From contig OZ038383.1 in assembly GCA_964036045.1 (NCBI GenBank), forward strand, positions 109,341,188 to 109,405,187: 64,000 bases of DNA, in the 5' to 3' direction. The translations under genes were made by a program, and so were the position numbers. Of the stretch, positions 20,761 to 30,646 are shown in pieces; positions within the stretch are counted from its first letter, which is position 1; the number at the start of each line of letters is the position of its first letter. The notes below the pieces were generated by a model. It was not told the DNA's origin, did not search any database, and saw nothing but the letters and a program-made list of their open reading frames with translations. This stretch comes from Eutreptiella sp. 'Long Island Sound 2002' (lineage: Eukaryota; Euglenozoa; Euglenophyceae; Eutreptiales; Eutreptiaceae).

Positions 20761-22165
20761 AGAGGTCTCCAGATGGAGGGGCAAGGCACTCAGCCCATGG
20801 GCTATGCTCCTAAATATGATTATCCTTCCTTTCCTTACCGGTTTTCATGTCCAGTGGTGGTACCGGCCCACCCTCCTTGGGGGGGGTCACTTGGCAGCTG
20901 TCCAACTCAGGGGTGGGGGGGAGGAGGATGATGGGTGGCATCACACACAAGGGGGGATGGCAAAGGTTGTGTGGGGCACGTTGCTTACCACATCACGATT
21001 GAACTGCTAGGTGCACACACAAGTGAACACTCAATGGGACAATGTGTCGTGTTTAGAATTCTTGGGGTACCATGTCAAACCAAAATGGACAGACTGCTGT
21101 GATGTATTTTACTTGTCACTGAATCAGGAGGCACTTACTTACGCAACAGAGTCTGAGTTGGAAACTCACTCCGTGTGGGTGGCATGCACTGTACCATATC
21201 GGCATGGGATTTGTGGAGAATTTCGCTGATGTGTCAAACAGTGCCTGAAGTTGGCCCCTGAAGTAAATCTGGCTGCCTTCGGCAGTCCATCAGTGTGTTC
21301 TTGTTGGGTCCATATATTGTTCTGAAGATGGTCCTGTGGTATGCACAGCACTGTGATGCCCGGCTTGTTTGTTTCAGCCAAGCTGGTGAGCTGATGAGCA
21401 GGGGCAGCAGTCAGCTCAGTATCTGTGTCTATGCCTGCCATTACAAGAAATGCCCAGCTTGGTGGGCGTCCTGCCTGTTCTGGTTTGACTGCATGGGTGT
21501 CCACTTCAAGTTGTCAGGCCTCACCCGCTTGGCATGCGCCATCCTGTACTGCTTGTCACAACTCAAGCAACAGGGCTGATCACATTTCAAGCTGGGTTTA
21601 TTATCGTCGTGGTGTGGCTGTCCCAGACAGCGTTCCTCAATAGTATCGGATGAGGAGGGCTCCAGCGCCTCTTTGTGAGGAGGCATGTCTGGCCTACGAG
21701 ATGCTACAAGATCCTGGGAATTTCCATTGTGTACCCCCCCCCGTTTTGAAATCCCCCCCCCCTTTGCCATCCCCAACCCCCCCAGGGGGGGAACCGTCAC
21801 CTTGACAATAGTTTTTTCTGATGTGCTGCCTTGTTCTTCCTTTGCTGGTGCCCCCTGCTAGCGTTAACTCCTCTTTGCATTCAGACACAAATGTATGCTA
21901 TAGGGGGGCGTACGGTGCGCTGTGCGCGCGCTGTGCGAAAAGTAGGCCATTCTCCACCACCGGTAGGCAGTTTTTTGGGTGTAGGATTGCCGCAGGGTAA
22001 TATTGCCATTGTGTGTCCTTGTAGCATCAACCCTCCCCCTTCTTGCGTGTATGTACCCTTGCAAACGGGCACCCTGAGGCTGGTATATGGTGATACATTC
22101 TCAGGGTGTCTGCTGCAGGGCATCATCTTTTGCTCTCATTTCTCAGACCCTCTATTGCATTCACC
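20761..22165. other. Repeat-rich, no gene recognised
   Basis: Contains the word gggggggaaccgtcacc near 21784-21800, one of at least six copies of a GGGGAACCGTCA motif in the window. The segment 21789-21902 is similar to 40030-40155 (shared words include ctgttctttc-like, 'ggtgccccctg' and attcagacacaaatgtatgc). C homopolymers lie near 21736-21785. ORFs here lack support. Confidence 0.45.
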
Positions 22166-22390
22166 ATGGACTTTAATGTTGGAGATAGGGTGTTCTACAC
22201 TCGCTCCAATGGGATGCGAGTTCCTGCCACAGTGGTGGGGTTTGCGCCCGACGGCTTACTCCACTTGGAGTATTTCCAAAACGCGGTGAAGGTGGTGAAT
22301 CGGCATTGCAAAGTTGAGTCTATCTCCTTTGCCATCCCGAGCGCCGACTCACCGCCCCCCCTGCACACGCAGCCCTTCGCCCCCGCCTGA
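22166..22390 (+). CDS. Tudor/SH3-like module linked to Harbinger-like copy B
   Basis: Starts at an ATG in good context (tcaccATGga) and encodes 74 aa: DFNVGDRVFYTRSNG, VPATVVGFAPDGLLHLEY, VVNRHCKVESISFAIP. The spacing of GDRVFY, the Pro-Ala-x-Val-x-Gly turn and the LEY strand is that of a small Tudor/SH3-like beta barrel, a type often used to read histone tails or bind protein partners. Diverged copies occur at 23168-23345 and 40160-40421. It lies immediately upstream of a transposase remnant in the same orientation, so it may be an accessory ORF or the N-terminal domain of a related transposase. The fold assignment is inference from pattern only. Confidence 0.5.
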   Translation: MDFNVGDRVFYTRSNGMRVPATVVGFAPDGLLHLEYFQNAVKVVNRHCKVESISFAIPSADSPPPLHTQPFAPA

Positions 22391-22404
22391 CAATTGGGGA
22401 ATGA

Positions 22405-22941
22405 GTCCATCAAAATCGATGTTAAGATATGGGACAAGTATGGGCCGCAACGTACCAAGGGTTGTTTCATGGAGTTTGAGGTTGGTGCGCATGATGGAGC
22501 ATACAAGAGCGATTGCATTCACATGTCCCTTTCATTGGTCGAAAGACTTTGACCATGCGGCAGAAAACATATGATGATGTGCATGGGTATTATAGGGCAC
22601 GGGTGGAACACTTGTTTGCCCACCTTTGGTCTTGGAGAGTAGTGCGTGACATTTGGCTGGGGTCCCATCAAGACTTGCATGCCAACACACGCATACTTCT
22701 GCACTTTTCACAATTCATGTTGCGAAGGCAGAAAAGGTATCAACCTTATGGCCCATGGGAGCACATTCCTTCTTCCATTTGGACAGAGGAAGAGGCCCCT
22801 GAGGTTGATGAGGAAGAGGAGGATACTTTCCTTTGCCAAGTTTGTGGCAAAAGGGACACATCGGAATGCTCCACGTGTGACCTTTACTTGTGTAGAGGTT
22901 GCATGGATGAACATACTTGCAATATTGATGTTCCCGAGTAG
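22405..22941 (+). pseudogene. Harbinger-like transposase C-terminal part (copy B)
   Basis: Aligns with residues from about 318 to the end of the 495-aa transposase of copy A. It reads WDKYGPQRTKG, FEVGAHDGAYK (second catalytic Asp kept), then a frameshift, then TYDDVHGYYRARVEHLFAHLW (catalytic Glu kept) and an acidic linker. The zinc cluster CQVCG, CSTCDLYLCRGC, HTC is complete. The region with the first catalytic Asp is deleted. Protein divergence from copy A is large, yet all zinc ligands persist, so the cluster was under selection in both lineages. The copy cannot be active. Confidence 0.75.
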
Positions 22942-23601
22942 CCCCTAATATATTTTTAGGTGTTCTTCAACACCCGCAAGACAATTTTATTGTCTACGTT
23001 GCATTGTTTTGGACATTGGATAATTCTGGAGAACACGACACGTTTGAATTTTGGATTTTTGAATTGCTCATGCATGCTTGTAGAGGTGGCAGGTTTTCAG
23101 GGCTGTTACCGGGGTAAACACCGTAATAACTGGCGCTGTGCTATGCGAAAACGACCCCTAGGCGCACATGTTTGGTACCACTCTCGCAGCAAGGGTGCCC
23201 CGCTTCTGGCAATTGTCATTGGTCCCTTGCCCTCTGGACCTTAGTTCCTATATATTCAATACCAGGGTATTGGGGACAAGGTGGTGGATCATACAACAGC
23301 CAAGTTTTCTCGGTTGGAGGCAGTACAAGATGCATCTCCCGAGTTGCCACGTCACCAGGGGCGCCTTAAGCTATTTGGGTGTCTAGCCGTACTAGAGATC
23401 CATACTTTGTGATACCACCCCCCCCCCCCACCCCTTGTGCATGCACGGCCTTGTCTAAGCACGGGGTGGGCGTTGAACCAATGTTTTGCCAAAAACATCT
23501 GTTTTGCATTCTGGTTCAGGATTGTTTGTATTTATTTGGCCCGCTGAGGCACTGTGCTGTAAATGACTGAACAAACCATGGACCATGACTCGTCAACTGT
23601 C
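22942..23601. other. Non-coding, with a Tudor-like fragment at 23168-23345
   Basis: The plus-strand reading at 23168-23345 gives VWYHSRSKGAPLLAIVIG and KVVDHTTAKFSRLEAVQD, matching the Tudor/SH3-like module at 22166 and its copy at 40160. It is followed near 23365-23410 by the left-end word of the Harbinger-like family (ctatttgggtgtctagccg). 23479-23545 is a partial copy of the 276-bp repeat found at 29.5 kb (aaccaatgttttgcc). Confidence 0.5.
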
Positions 23602-24029
23602 GTACCACCCCCCCCCCTTGTCTAAGCTACGGCCGTGTCTAAGCTACAGTAGGCGTAGGGACCGTATTAATTTGGTACCTAATTTTAATTCGGTACCAAA
23701 TTTAGTGCAACCACATAAGACATGGGTTTGACGAATTTGCCAGGTACATAGGGTCATGTACACATTTGTTGTGAGTGTTTGCCCACTTGAACCCACATAA
23801 CTCTGATTTTGGAGGTATTTGTGGATTATATTCCCCCTTCTTGCACTAGCTCACCATGCAATCTTCTCTTTTTGAACCCGGACGCCCGGTTATTTTCACA
23901 CGTTCCACGTGTGTGTCGGTAGTTGTATATGTCGCGCGCAAGCTACGGCCGTGTCTAAGCTACAGTAGGCGCAGGGACCGTATTAATTTGGTACTTTGGC
24001 GTAGCTTAGACAAGGGGGGGGCGGGGTAC
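23602..24029. mobile_element. MITE (terminal repeat cccccttgtctaagctacg), copy 1
   Basis: A 428-bp unit. The left end, gtaccaccccccccct followed by tgtctaagctacg, is inverted at the right end (cgtagcttagaca, then aggggggg and ggggtac). Just inside each end the same strand carries ctacagtaggcgyaggg followed by accgtattaatttggtac, so the subterminal repeats are direct while the tips are inverted. No coding capacity. Relatives lie at 32.4-33.0, 33.0-33.55 and 43.0-43.4 kb. The mobilising transposase is unknown. Confidence 0.75.
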
Positions 24030-24055
24030 AACTAAAAGATGTAGAACAAGAGTCA

Positions 24056-24941
24056 ATGAAGTTCAGGATGTGGTGCCTGGGTCCATTTCAAACTACACAA
24101 AAACAGCAGCAATTCCAGGAGAGCAGGGGCGAATGGCTGCTGCAGGACCAGGAGCGGATCGTGGAGATGGTGGTGGGAGCTGACACGGTCACAGAGTTCG
24201 CCAACATCATGGGACTGGGGCACGTGGATCAGGACACGTTCCTGGCGGCAGCTCGGTGCTACGCGATACGCAAAGAGCTGTTGGCGGACTATGCGGAAAA
24301 GAGGTTCGTGCCTGCAGGGACTGTTAATTTTGAGGTGATCGCACCGGAAGGTGAGGACAAGAGACCACCATTGCCGGCAGGACAGCGCCTGAGCACGCAA
24401 CAGGTGGCGGAGCTGGTGCAAATGTTGGCTGCGACAAAGCTCGAGAATGAGCGACTCCGGGCGGCGGCAATTCCGAGGCTGAACAGGCAGCACCTGGAAC
24501 TTCTCATTGCGGAGGGCCTGCCTTAATAAGTGGATGCAGACACTGGCGGTGGCACTGGAGGCTTACTCTGCAACGGACGCCTATTGGGATGCGCACGAGC
24601 TGGCCAAGGCCATGTGGACAGTGGTGCATGAAGAATTGCGCAACAAGCGCCAGGGCAGGACATCACATTTGCTTATTCCGCAAAATACGGGAGCCACAGC
24701 GCTGGCGACGGCAGGTACGCCACTTGGACGGGTGGTCAGGGCACCGGGAGAACAGGCAGCGGTGGGCGGACCGCAGGCAGGAGCGCAATGCTACCCATGT
24801 GGACAACTCGGACACTGGGCAAGACAATGCCCACAAGCAGCGGTCACGGGTACCTGCACCAGCCCCATGTACAAGCCAAAATCTCACAGGTGGGGGACGA
24901 GACGATCCTCACCAGGAACAAGGGGTGGGCCTTTGATTTGA
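24056..24941 (+). pseudogene. Gag-like protein of Y1 with CCHC zinc knuckle
   Basis: The first frame (24056-24526) is helical: WLLQDQERIVEMVVGAD, then FANIMGLGHVDQDTFLAA, LAATKLENERLRAAA. It ends at a stop, and a second frame from 24507 continues with NKWMQTLAVALEAYSATDAYW and the knuckle CYPCGQLGHWARQC (about 24789-24831). The N-terminal part aligns with the gag of Y2 at 30647-31087 (shared pattern FxxxxGxxHxDxxxFLA), showing this is a conserved nucleocapsid protein. The frame break makes it a pseudogene or requires frameshifting. Confidence 0.65.
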
Positions 24942-25168
24942 ACGCCCCCCACCAGCGAACTGTAGGAGGTGCGGACAACCCCACTGGGAGATGTTCCCTT
25001 GTGGGGCTCAAGGCAGAGTATCGCTGCTACCAGCGTCCACGGCGGACACGCAGGCGGGGGCACCAGTGGGAGTCGCAGGGACCGACGGCATGGACGACGC
25101 AGTGCTTCGCATGATCCATGGCATGCTCCAGACGAAGGTGATGAACCCCGACCTCCAGCAATGACACG

Positions 25169-26529
25169 GTGACCATGGCGACCTCAGGGCCACAGGCCCA
25201 GGGGTCACCACTGTTGGGATGGCATGGGAGGCACACGACAAGGTCATGCACGCCAGAACGGAGGAGTGGGGGACCGTGGGCAGAGGCATGGCCATCAGGG
25301 GAGTGGAGGCAAGCTCATCCAAGACATATATGTAGAAAGTTCGGGGAGCCATATGGGGATGCGCCACTGACGTGCCACTTGCCAAGGCAATCGAGCGACG
25401 GTTCGGGGAGCAGGCGCTACGCAAGCGGGGGATATCCGCGGCCAAGAATATGGTGGCAGGCGTCTGAATCTTGTAACGTGTGGAGCTCATACCGGCGACC
25501 ATCACCGAGTTACACAGAGTGCAGCAATCGGCAAGATGGCCAAGGCAGAGGACAAGCCACGAGTGTGGGCGACAATGGCAGATTTCTAAACCCTGGCGGA
25601 GCACAAGGTGCACTGGGCATGGGCCCGGGTTTTCTTTTCGGTCGGTATGGCATTCACACTGTGCCTCAAGGTGTCCGACGTCGCGGTCCTGCGTTGGGGA
25701 TGGCTGGGACACATCTGGGAGAGATGGCGGCAATGGCTGTACGAACACCGGAGGCCCCCCCACCACGACAACGCCCTGGTCCTGCCAGGGGGGGCAAACA
25801 CACCGCGGATGCTACAGCAGGAGATGTTCAACGGAACAAAGTGCAGTCTCACAGGCTGGCACCCGTGGAAACGGATGGGGGCAGCGTGCTTCCGATCGCT
25901 GGGCGGATCATTACAGGCCCTCACCATATGGGCCAGATGGCGAACAGACAAGCAACATGCTACGCGGCGCACCCAAGCCCGCCCGGGTGCTCCTGCCGAG
26001 ACCCACGGGAAATACGGGACATTTCACCAGAGATTGCGAATGGCAGTGGATGCCAGTCCGAGAGTTATGGCATGCGGACACATTTGCGTGGCATGCCGGA
26101 TGTAAACGGGCCAGACAACCACCCACCGTGCAAAGCTTCGCGAGACCCATCACGGCAGAGGAAGTGGACAGCGAGTCAGACGACGACGACATGGAGGATG
26201 ATGAAGAGCGGCCAGTGGATGGAGCTGAGGCAGAACACCTGACCACCCAGGGCCAAGCGGAGGAGACACGCCACGGGGAGGAGGACGACGTGGTGGCCGG
26301 AAAACCTGGAGTGGAGCATGGTCCAATGGCTACCACGGGAGGAAACACCGGAAGCAGCGAGGCAACAGGCGATGACGCGGAGGCCAAACCTCCGAGGAGC
26401 AAAGAGAAGAGCACGGCGGGCGAGGGAGGCATACTACCCCGAGGAGGAGATGCCCCAGGCGAAGGGGGAGGGGATGCTAGCGAGATAGAGCGACCAAATC
26501 AACAAGCAAGGGTGGCCCAGATCGACTAG
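25169..26529 (+). pseudogene. Tyrosine recombinase of Y1 with acidic tail
   Basis: Spread over three frames. The core is 25608-26105: LCLKVSDVAVLRWGWL corresponds to box I (R-x-S/T-E/D-x-x-x-L-x-W), with the catalytic Arg read as Lys. Later WKRMGAACFRSLGGS and IWARWRTDKQH match the box II pattern R-x-G-A ... G-R-W-x-S. An N-terminal helical part lies in another frame (SSSKTYM ... KVRGAIWGC, about 25300-25470). The frame ending at 26529 adds an acidic tail (VDSESDDDDMEDDEERPVD). In the family this enzyme integrates the cDNA by site-specific strand exchange. Frameshifts and the Arg-to-Lys change indicate an inactive copy. Confidence 0.6.
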
Positions 26530-27247
26530 GACGAAGGCGGACCCAGTGAGGGGCTAGCAGGCGGAGACCGGCGAGGGGGCGAGTACATGGAGGGGAGTGA
26601 CATTGTGGCCTGAGAAGGGGCAGCTGACGGAGCCCAGGAGGACGTCGGGGACGAGGACAGCGGACCCGACAGCAGATCCCCGGAGACCAACTGGGAGAAG
26701 GATGAGTCCGAGCGAGAAGATGCGGCCAGCGAAGCGTCATGCTCTACTGATTGCTCTCAGCCCCGATGGAGAGTACATTCAGCCGGGAGAACGACACTGG
26801 GAAAGCGAGACAGTGGACAACGAGACCCGACACACGAGCACAGCCCCAAGAGAAGCCGCACAGAGGAGGCCCCAGAAGCGAGTGGACGGATGTACATCGA
26901 TGTGGATGTGCCCGGAGTGCCTGGAGAAGACGGGGCCCCACACTGGGGATACGTTGTCATAGCGCCTCAGCGGGGGAACCGGGTCCAGCTTTGGTGCCCT
27001 AAGCACGTGCAACGCCCCGTTCAAGATGCAGTAGGGGCCACAGATGGGCGTGTCAGCCCTCATACAGGCGGTGGCGGACAAGATGGCCAGCAAGAAGGGA
27101 AGAGCGGGGATGATCTACAGCCTCCTACGGGACCTGGCTGTGTTTGTACGGGAGCGGAGCGGAGCGGAGGCGAGGATAGACATACCACAGCCGAGGAAAA
27201 CTACGTCCACGTGCTGCAGGCCACGCAGAACGACGAGATGGAGCCAT
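26530..27247 (+). other. Spacer of Y1 between recombinase and RT, decayed coding
   Basis: Frames overlap without a clear domain. The segment near 27044-27200 reads ALIQAVADKMASKKG and MIYSLLRDLAVFVRERSG, which looks like a helical protein and may be part of the pol N-terminus. Another frame near 26900 gives MYIDVDVPGVPGEDG. Neither is recognised. Confidence 0.3.
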
Positions 27248-27305
27248 GGGGGGAACGTTAGCGCGCCGGGCGCGCGCCGGGCATCTTTTGTGACCCGTGC
27301 CCTAC

Positions 27306-27605
27306 CAGTGGACTGTTGCCGTTGATATGTTGGGCAACATTATATGGATTTGCCCCTTGGCCCCCGGGACATCAGCAGATGTTTTGATTTGGGATGGGTA
27401 TGGACCTTCTCGTACCCGAGGTGATTTCTTTGATTTTGAAGTTGGGGTCCATGATGGTGCTTATAAGGGCCGGATTCATGTCATTGTGCCATTCATTGGA
27501 AGAAAGAATGGCACTTTGACAGCCCGCCAACAATGTTACAATGACGTGCACGGGTGGTATAGGGCACACATTGAGCAGCTGTTTGCTTGGTTGTGGCACG
27601 CAAGA
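27306..27605 (+). pseudogene. Transposase fragment of copy C
   Basis: Nearly identical to residues 294-390 of the copy A transposase: [52 protein letters not shown]. The second Asp and the Glu are kept. It then jumps directly to the acidic linker ([16 protein letters not shown]), skipping about 60 residues, and the region with the first Asp is missing upstream. The high similarity to copy A shows recent common ancestry. Confidence 0.8.
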
Positions 27606-27629
27606 TGAGGCAGAGGATGAGGCAGAAGT

Positions 27630-27989
27630 GTGTGTGTTGTGTTGCCAGAACGCTCCACCGTCGCAGTTTGTGATGAGTGTAAGGAGCACTATTGTACTGA
27701 ATGTATTGACACCCACACTTGTGGGACCAATGTTATGATGCAGCTCTACTGTTCGCGATACCTCAATAACGCCTATCGCTTCTACTGGAGATCGATGCGG
27801 TTGTGCTATCCTAACCCCCCATTCTCCCAATTTGCTAAGGTGTTGACCAAGATCGCCCTTAAAGGAGCGAGAGTGGTACTGTGTACCCCAGTTTGCAACT
27901 TTCTTGAGCTAGGGCAGTTTGGGTCACCTAATTCTAAGGGCGTTTCCAAGGGGTGTGCTTGGGGGCTCTTCGGGGGGAACATAGTCTAA
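27630..27989 (+). CDS. Zinc cluster fused to a methyltransferase-like fragment
   Basis: One open frame reads the second half of the transposase zinc cluster ([26 protein letters not shown]). It continues without a break into QLYCSRYLNNAYRFYW, LCYPNPPFSQFAKVLTKIA and GARVVLCTPV. NPPFS is motif IV of N6-adenine/Dam-like methyltransferases, and the surrounding pattern (x-LYCS ... YW ... NPPFS ... VLCTP) resembles the Dam-like domain carried by some retroelements. It is a different lineage from the domain in the 47-kb chromovirus (ELFAS ... NPPFSKI ... ALVIPE). The AdoMet-binding motif I is not present, so catalysis is unlikely. The fusion may be incidental. Confidence 0.5.
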   Translation: MCVVLPERSTVAVCDECKEHYCTECIDTHTCGTNVMMQLYCSRYLNNAYRFYWRSMRLCYPNPPFSQFAKVLTKIALKGARVVLCTPVCNFLELGQFGSPNSKGVSKGCAWGLFGGNIV

Positions 27990-28035
27990 AAGTAGCGCGC
28001 CGGGCGCGCGCAGGGCAAACATTCCCCCATGGGAT

Positions 28036-28827
28036 GTGTCGCCGACAGGAGACATAAGCCCGACAGGGGACCAGGATGGCAACCCGGACAGGGGCCGACT
28101 GACTGTGGAGACGGCGAGCAAAGGCCTTGGGCTAGCTGGTAAGGTGCACGTGCCGCAGGAGATGTGGGACAGGCTCAGGCCTTGCAACTGGGCGGAGGAG
28201 CACGCGGGCACGGCGGAATAGAGAGGCACCAGAGACATCAAGCTGGAGGCAATGATCCGGCGTGTGCATGCGGACGGACTCATTGATCGTGTACAGGATG
28301 CCAGGAGACCCAATGCGAAGGCTTTCACTAAATACAAGTTGGCCACCAAAGGGGCCATGATCATAAACATGGTGCCGCTCAACGCCGGATGCGCAGCACC
28401 AGGATAGGGCATCAAGCTGCGCACACTTGAGCACCTGGGTGAAACGTTCCGGGAGGTGGCGCGAGACTCTCGAACCATGTGGTTCTGCAAGCTGGACGTG
28501 GCCAACATGTTCTGGTCGTGCTGGATGCCGGAGGAGGAGACGAGCACAATCAGAATAGGGGTGATGCACGAGGTCTGGGGATTCCACAGCTTGCCTTTCG
28601 GATGGACGCACAGCCCGGTGATAGCGACGGAGCTCTTGGCAAAGATGCTGGCGAAGTTCAACATGCCGGGTATCCGACCTGTGCAGTACGTCGATGACAT
28701 CCTGGTGTACGGGTTTGACAGGGAACACGTCAAGGGAGCGGGACGAAGTCTCTGGACGCTGCTGGAGGGAGCCGGGTGGCTATGTAGCCAGAAGTCACAA
28801 CTGAAGCCGACGACGGTCATAGACTAG
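28036..28827 (+). pseudogene. Reverse transcriptase of Y1
   Basis: One frame with stops at 28219-28221 and 28405-28407. It shows KLDVANMFWSCWMP (first catalytic Asp), FHSLPFGWTHSPVIATELL (the LPFG-W-x-x-SP block) and VQYVDDILVYGF (catalytic YVDD, 28687-28698), then a thumb-like helix to a TAG at 28827. The catalytic Asp residues are intact. RT of this type copies element RNA into cDNA. It sits about 700 bp downstream of the recombinase once copy C is removed. The two stops make this copy inactive. Confidence 0.8.
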
Positions 28828-28881
28828 ACGGGCAAGGAGCTGGACGGACAATCCTGGAACATGCAGTCCTAAGCGGGGTAT

Positions 28882-29369
28882 GTGGCGGGCATGGTGAACA
28901 TGTGGATCAAGCTGGCGACCCTGGGGTACTGCCAGAAGACGCTCAGACGACTACTGGGCAAGCTGGCGTGGGCGGACCGACCATCCCGCGAGACGAGCCC
29001 GCACACCAGTGGTCCGATGGCTTGGATGATGTGGGGGCCACAAAATGCGAAGTACACGCCACCCAAGGTCTTGAAAGCGCTGGGACAGGCGATTGCCACA
29101 ACGACCGAGCCATGGGTAGCCAGCAGCCGCACGGTGGCCAGGAGATCGACATGTACATAGACGCAGCAGAATGGAAGTCAACATACATGGTGGGAGTATG
29201 GTCGGACGAGGCCGGGGCCCGATTATGGGAAGCACTAGCGACGGTATGGAATCAGCAGGCGGCAGAGCTGTCGGGAGTCGAGAAAGCGGTCAAAATGGCG
29301 GCATACCGAGGCATGAAGCGGCTGAACTTGGGAGTCGACAATCTGGCGGCAATCGGGTGCGCACATTGA
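28882..29369 (+). pseudogene. RT connection and RNase H of Y1
   Basis: 28882-29160 reads the linker GKLAWADRPSRETSPH. In the next frame, 28902-29369 contains RNase H: DMYIDAAEWKSTYMVGVW (first Asp), NQQAELSGVEKAV (Glu), LGVDNLAAIGCAH (next Asp). These three match the D-E-D order of retroelement RNase H. The final His/Asp motif is missing because the frame ends in TGA at 29369. A frameshift near 29130 separates linker and domain. Confidence 0.65.
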
Positions 29370-29522
29370 ACTGGGCGCCGTGCTCGGACATGGGCACCAC
29401 ATCCTATAAGAGCTAGACAGGACAGGCCTCAGAACATGATATATGACTCTGACATGATTTTATGACAACCAGTTACAACAACCAGTGCACTGCATGTAAC
29501 AGGTATGAAGGTTGCATGGGTA

Positions 29523-30167
29523 GAGCTGTACATGGACTGACCGGAGACATTAGAGATCAGTGACAGCAGTGTTGGCAGTTTTGGCTTTGTAGGGAGGAGG
29601 GTGGAGGCGCAAAACCAATGTTTTGCCAAAAACATCTGTTTTGCATTCCGGTTCAGGACTGTTTGTATTTATTTGGCCCACCCGCCCACCCGCGGGACCG
29701 GGCCCCCCTGCCCACCCACCCACCCGCGGGACCGTGTCTGCTTTGAGCCGCCAGCGTTGCGGCATTGCAGCCCAGTGTGGCCGCTACCCCCCTGTGTAGA
29801 GCTGTACATGGACTGACCGGAGATATTACAGATCAATGACAACAGCGTTGGCAGTTTTGGCTTTGCAGGGAGGAGGGTGGAGGCGCAAAACCAATGTTTT
29901 GCCAAAAACATCTGTTTTGCATTCCGGTTCAGGACTGTTTGTATTTATTTGGCCCACCCGCCCACCCGCGGGACCGGGCCCCCCTGCCCACCCACCCACC
30001 CGCGGGACCGTGTCTGCTTTGAGCCGCCAGCGTTGCGGCATTGCAGCCCAGTGTGGCCGCTACCCCCCTGTGTAGAGCTGTACATGGACTGACCGGAGAT
30101 ATTACAGATCAATGACAACGGCGTTGGCAGTTTTGGCTTTGCACGGAGGAGGGTGGAGACGCAAAAC
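29523..30167. repeat. 276-bp tandem repeat, about 2.3 copies
   Basis: Units start with gagctgtacatggactgacc at 29523, 29799 and 30075 (period 276). Each carries aaccaatgttttgccaaaaa and a G/C-rich cacccgcgggaccg doublet. Single diverged copies occur at 39340-39512 and 23479-23545, in the former with the two halves permuted. 276 is divisible by three, so identical ORFs recur on both strands. These are not genes. Confidence 0.85.
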
Positions 30168-30646
30168 TGCCGTTTTGAAGAAATTTTGGGACCGCTGTTT
30201 TTGTGGTTCAGAATGCAGGATTGGGTGTTTGTAGAGCGTTTGTACAGGGAAAGAGGGGCTAATTCATGTCTGTGATGGTGCATTCTGTTCATAACAACAT
30301 TGTACTACACATTGGAACCCCATGCTGCTTGTTCTGATGTGATTTTCATCCATGGCAAACAAAGTTATTTCCTGTTTGGCTGTCACATGTGTCCCGCGCA
30401 TGCACGGCCTTGTCTAAGCACGGGGTGGGCGTTGAACTGCCGTTTTGGCCTGCCTAGCTTGAACCAATGGCTGGATTGATTCCAGCAGATTCTTACGAGG
30501 CCGTAGGTGATCAGCCTACGGCGGATCTCGCTACTGCGAATGGGCAGCAGCAGGGCCCGCAGCCCGAGCCTCACATTCTTCAAACGCCTGCAGCTGTGCA
30601 GGCACGTGAGGCGTTTTGCCGTTGGAGTTCTACGGCGTACTAGGCG
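30168..30646. other. No gene recognised; start of Y2
   Basis: 30406-30437 repeats the word acggccttgtctaagcac seen at 23445. From about 30470 the plus strand is open toward the Y2 gag (MAGLIPADSYEAVGDQPTAD), so the gag N-terminus may begin near 30467 and be interrupted by a TAG at about 30642. Confidence 0.4.

Larger units (their letters stand above)
27248..28027 (+). mobile_element. Harbinger-like element, copy C, inserted in Y1
   Basis: About 780 bp. Left end ggggggaacgttagcgcgcc and right end gcgcgcagggcaaacattcccc are inverted. Both are flanked by CAT (27245-27247 and 28028-28030), a plausible 3-bp target duplication as expected for PIF/Harbinger. Inside are a transposase fragment, the zinc cluster, a methyltransferase-like fragment and the right-end module (gagctagggcagtttgggtc onwards, shared with 16797-16907). 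It is an internally deleted, non-autonomous derivative that acquired foreign sequence. Confidence 0.7.
24037..29420 (+). mobile_element. Tyrosine-recombinase retroelement Y1 (gag-YR-RT-RH)
   Basis: Plus-strand remnants follow in order: a zinc-knuckle gag (24056-24941), a tyrosine recombinase (about 25190-26110), an acidic tail and spacer, an RT with YVDD (28687-28698) and an RNase H (28990-29369). A Harbinger-like element is inserted at 27248-28027. Terminal repeats of the element were not found; MITE sequence abuts on the left and the 276-bp repeat on the right. DIRS-type elements usually place the recombinase near the 3' end. The order here is closer to what is described for kinetoplastid VIPER elements, which is a comparison and not a proven relationship. 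Confidence 0.7.
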
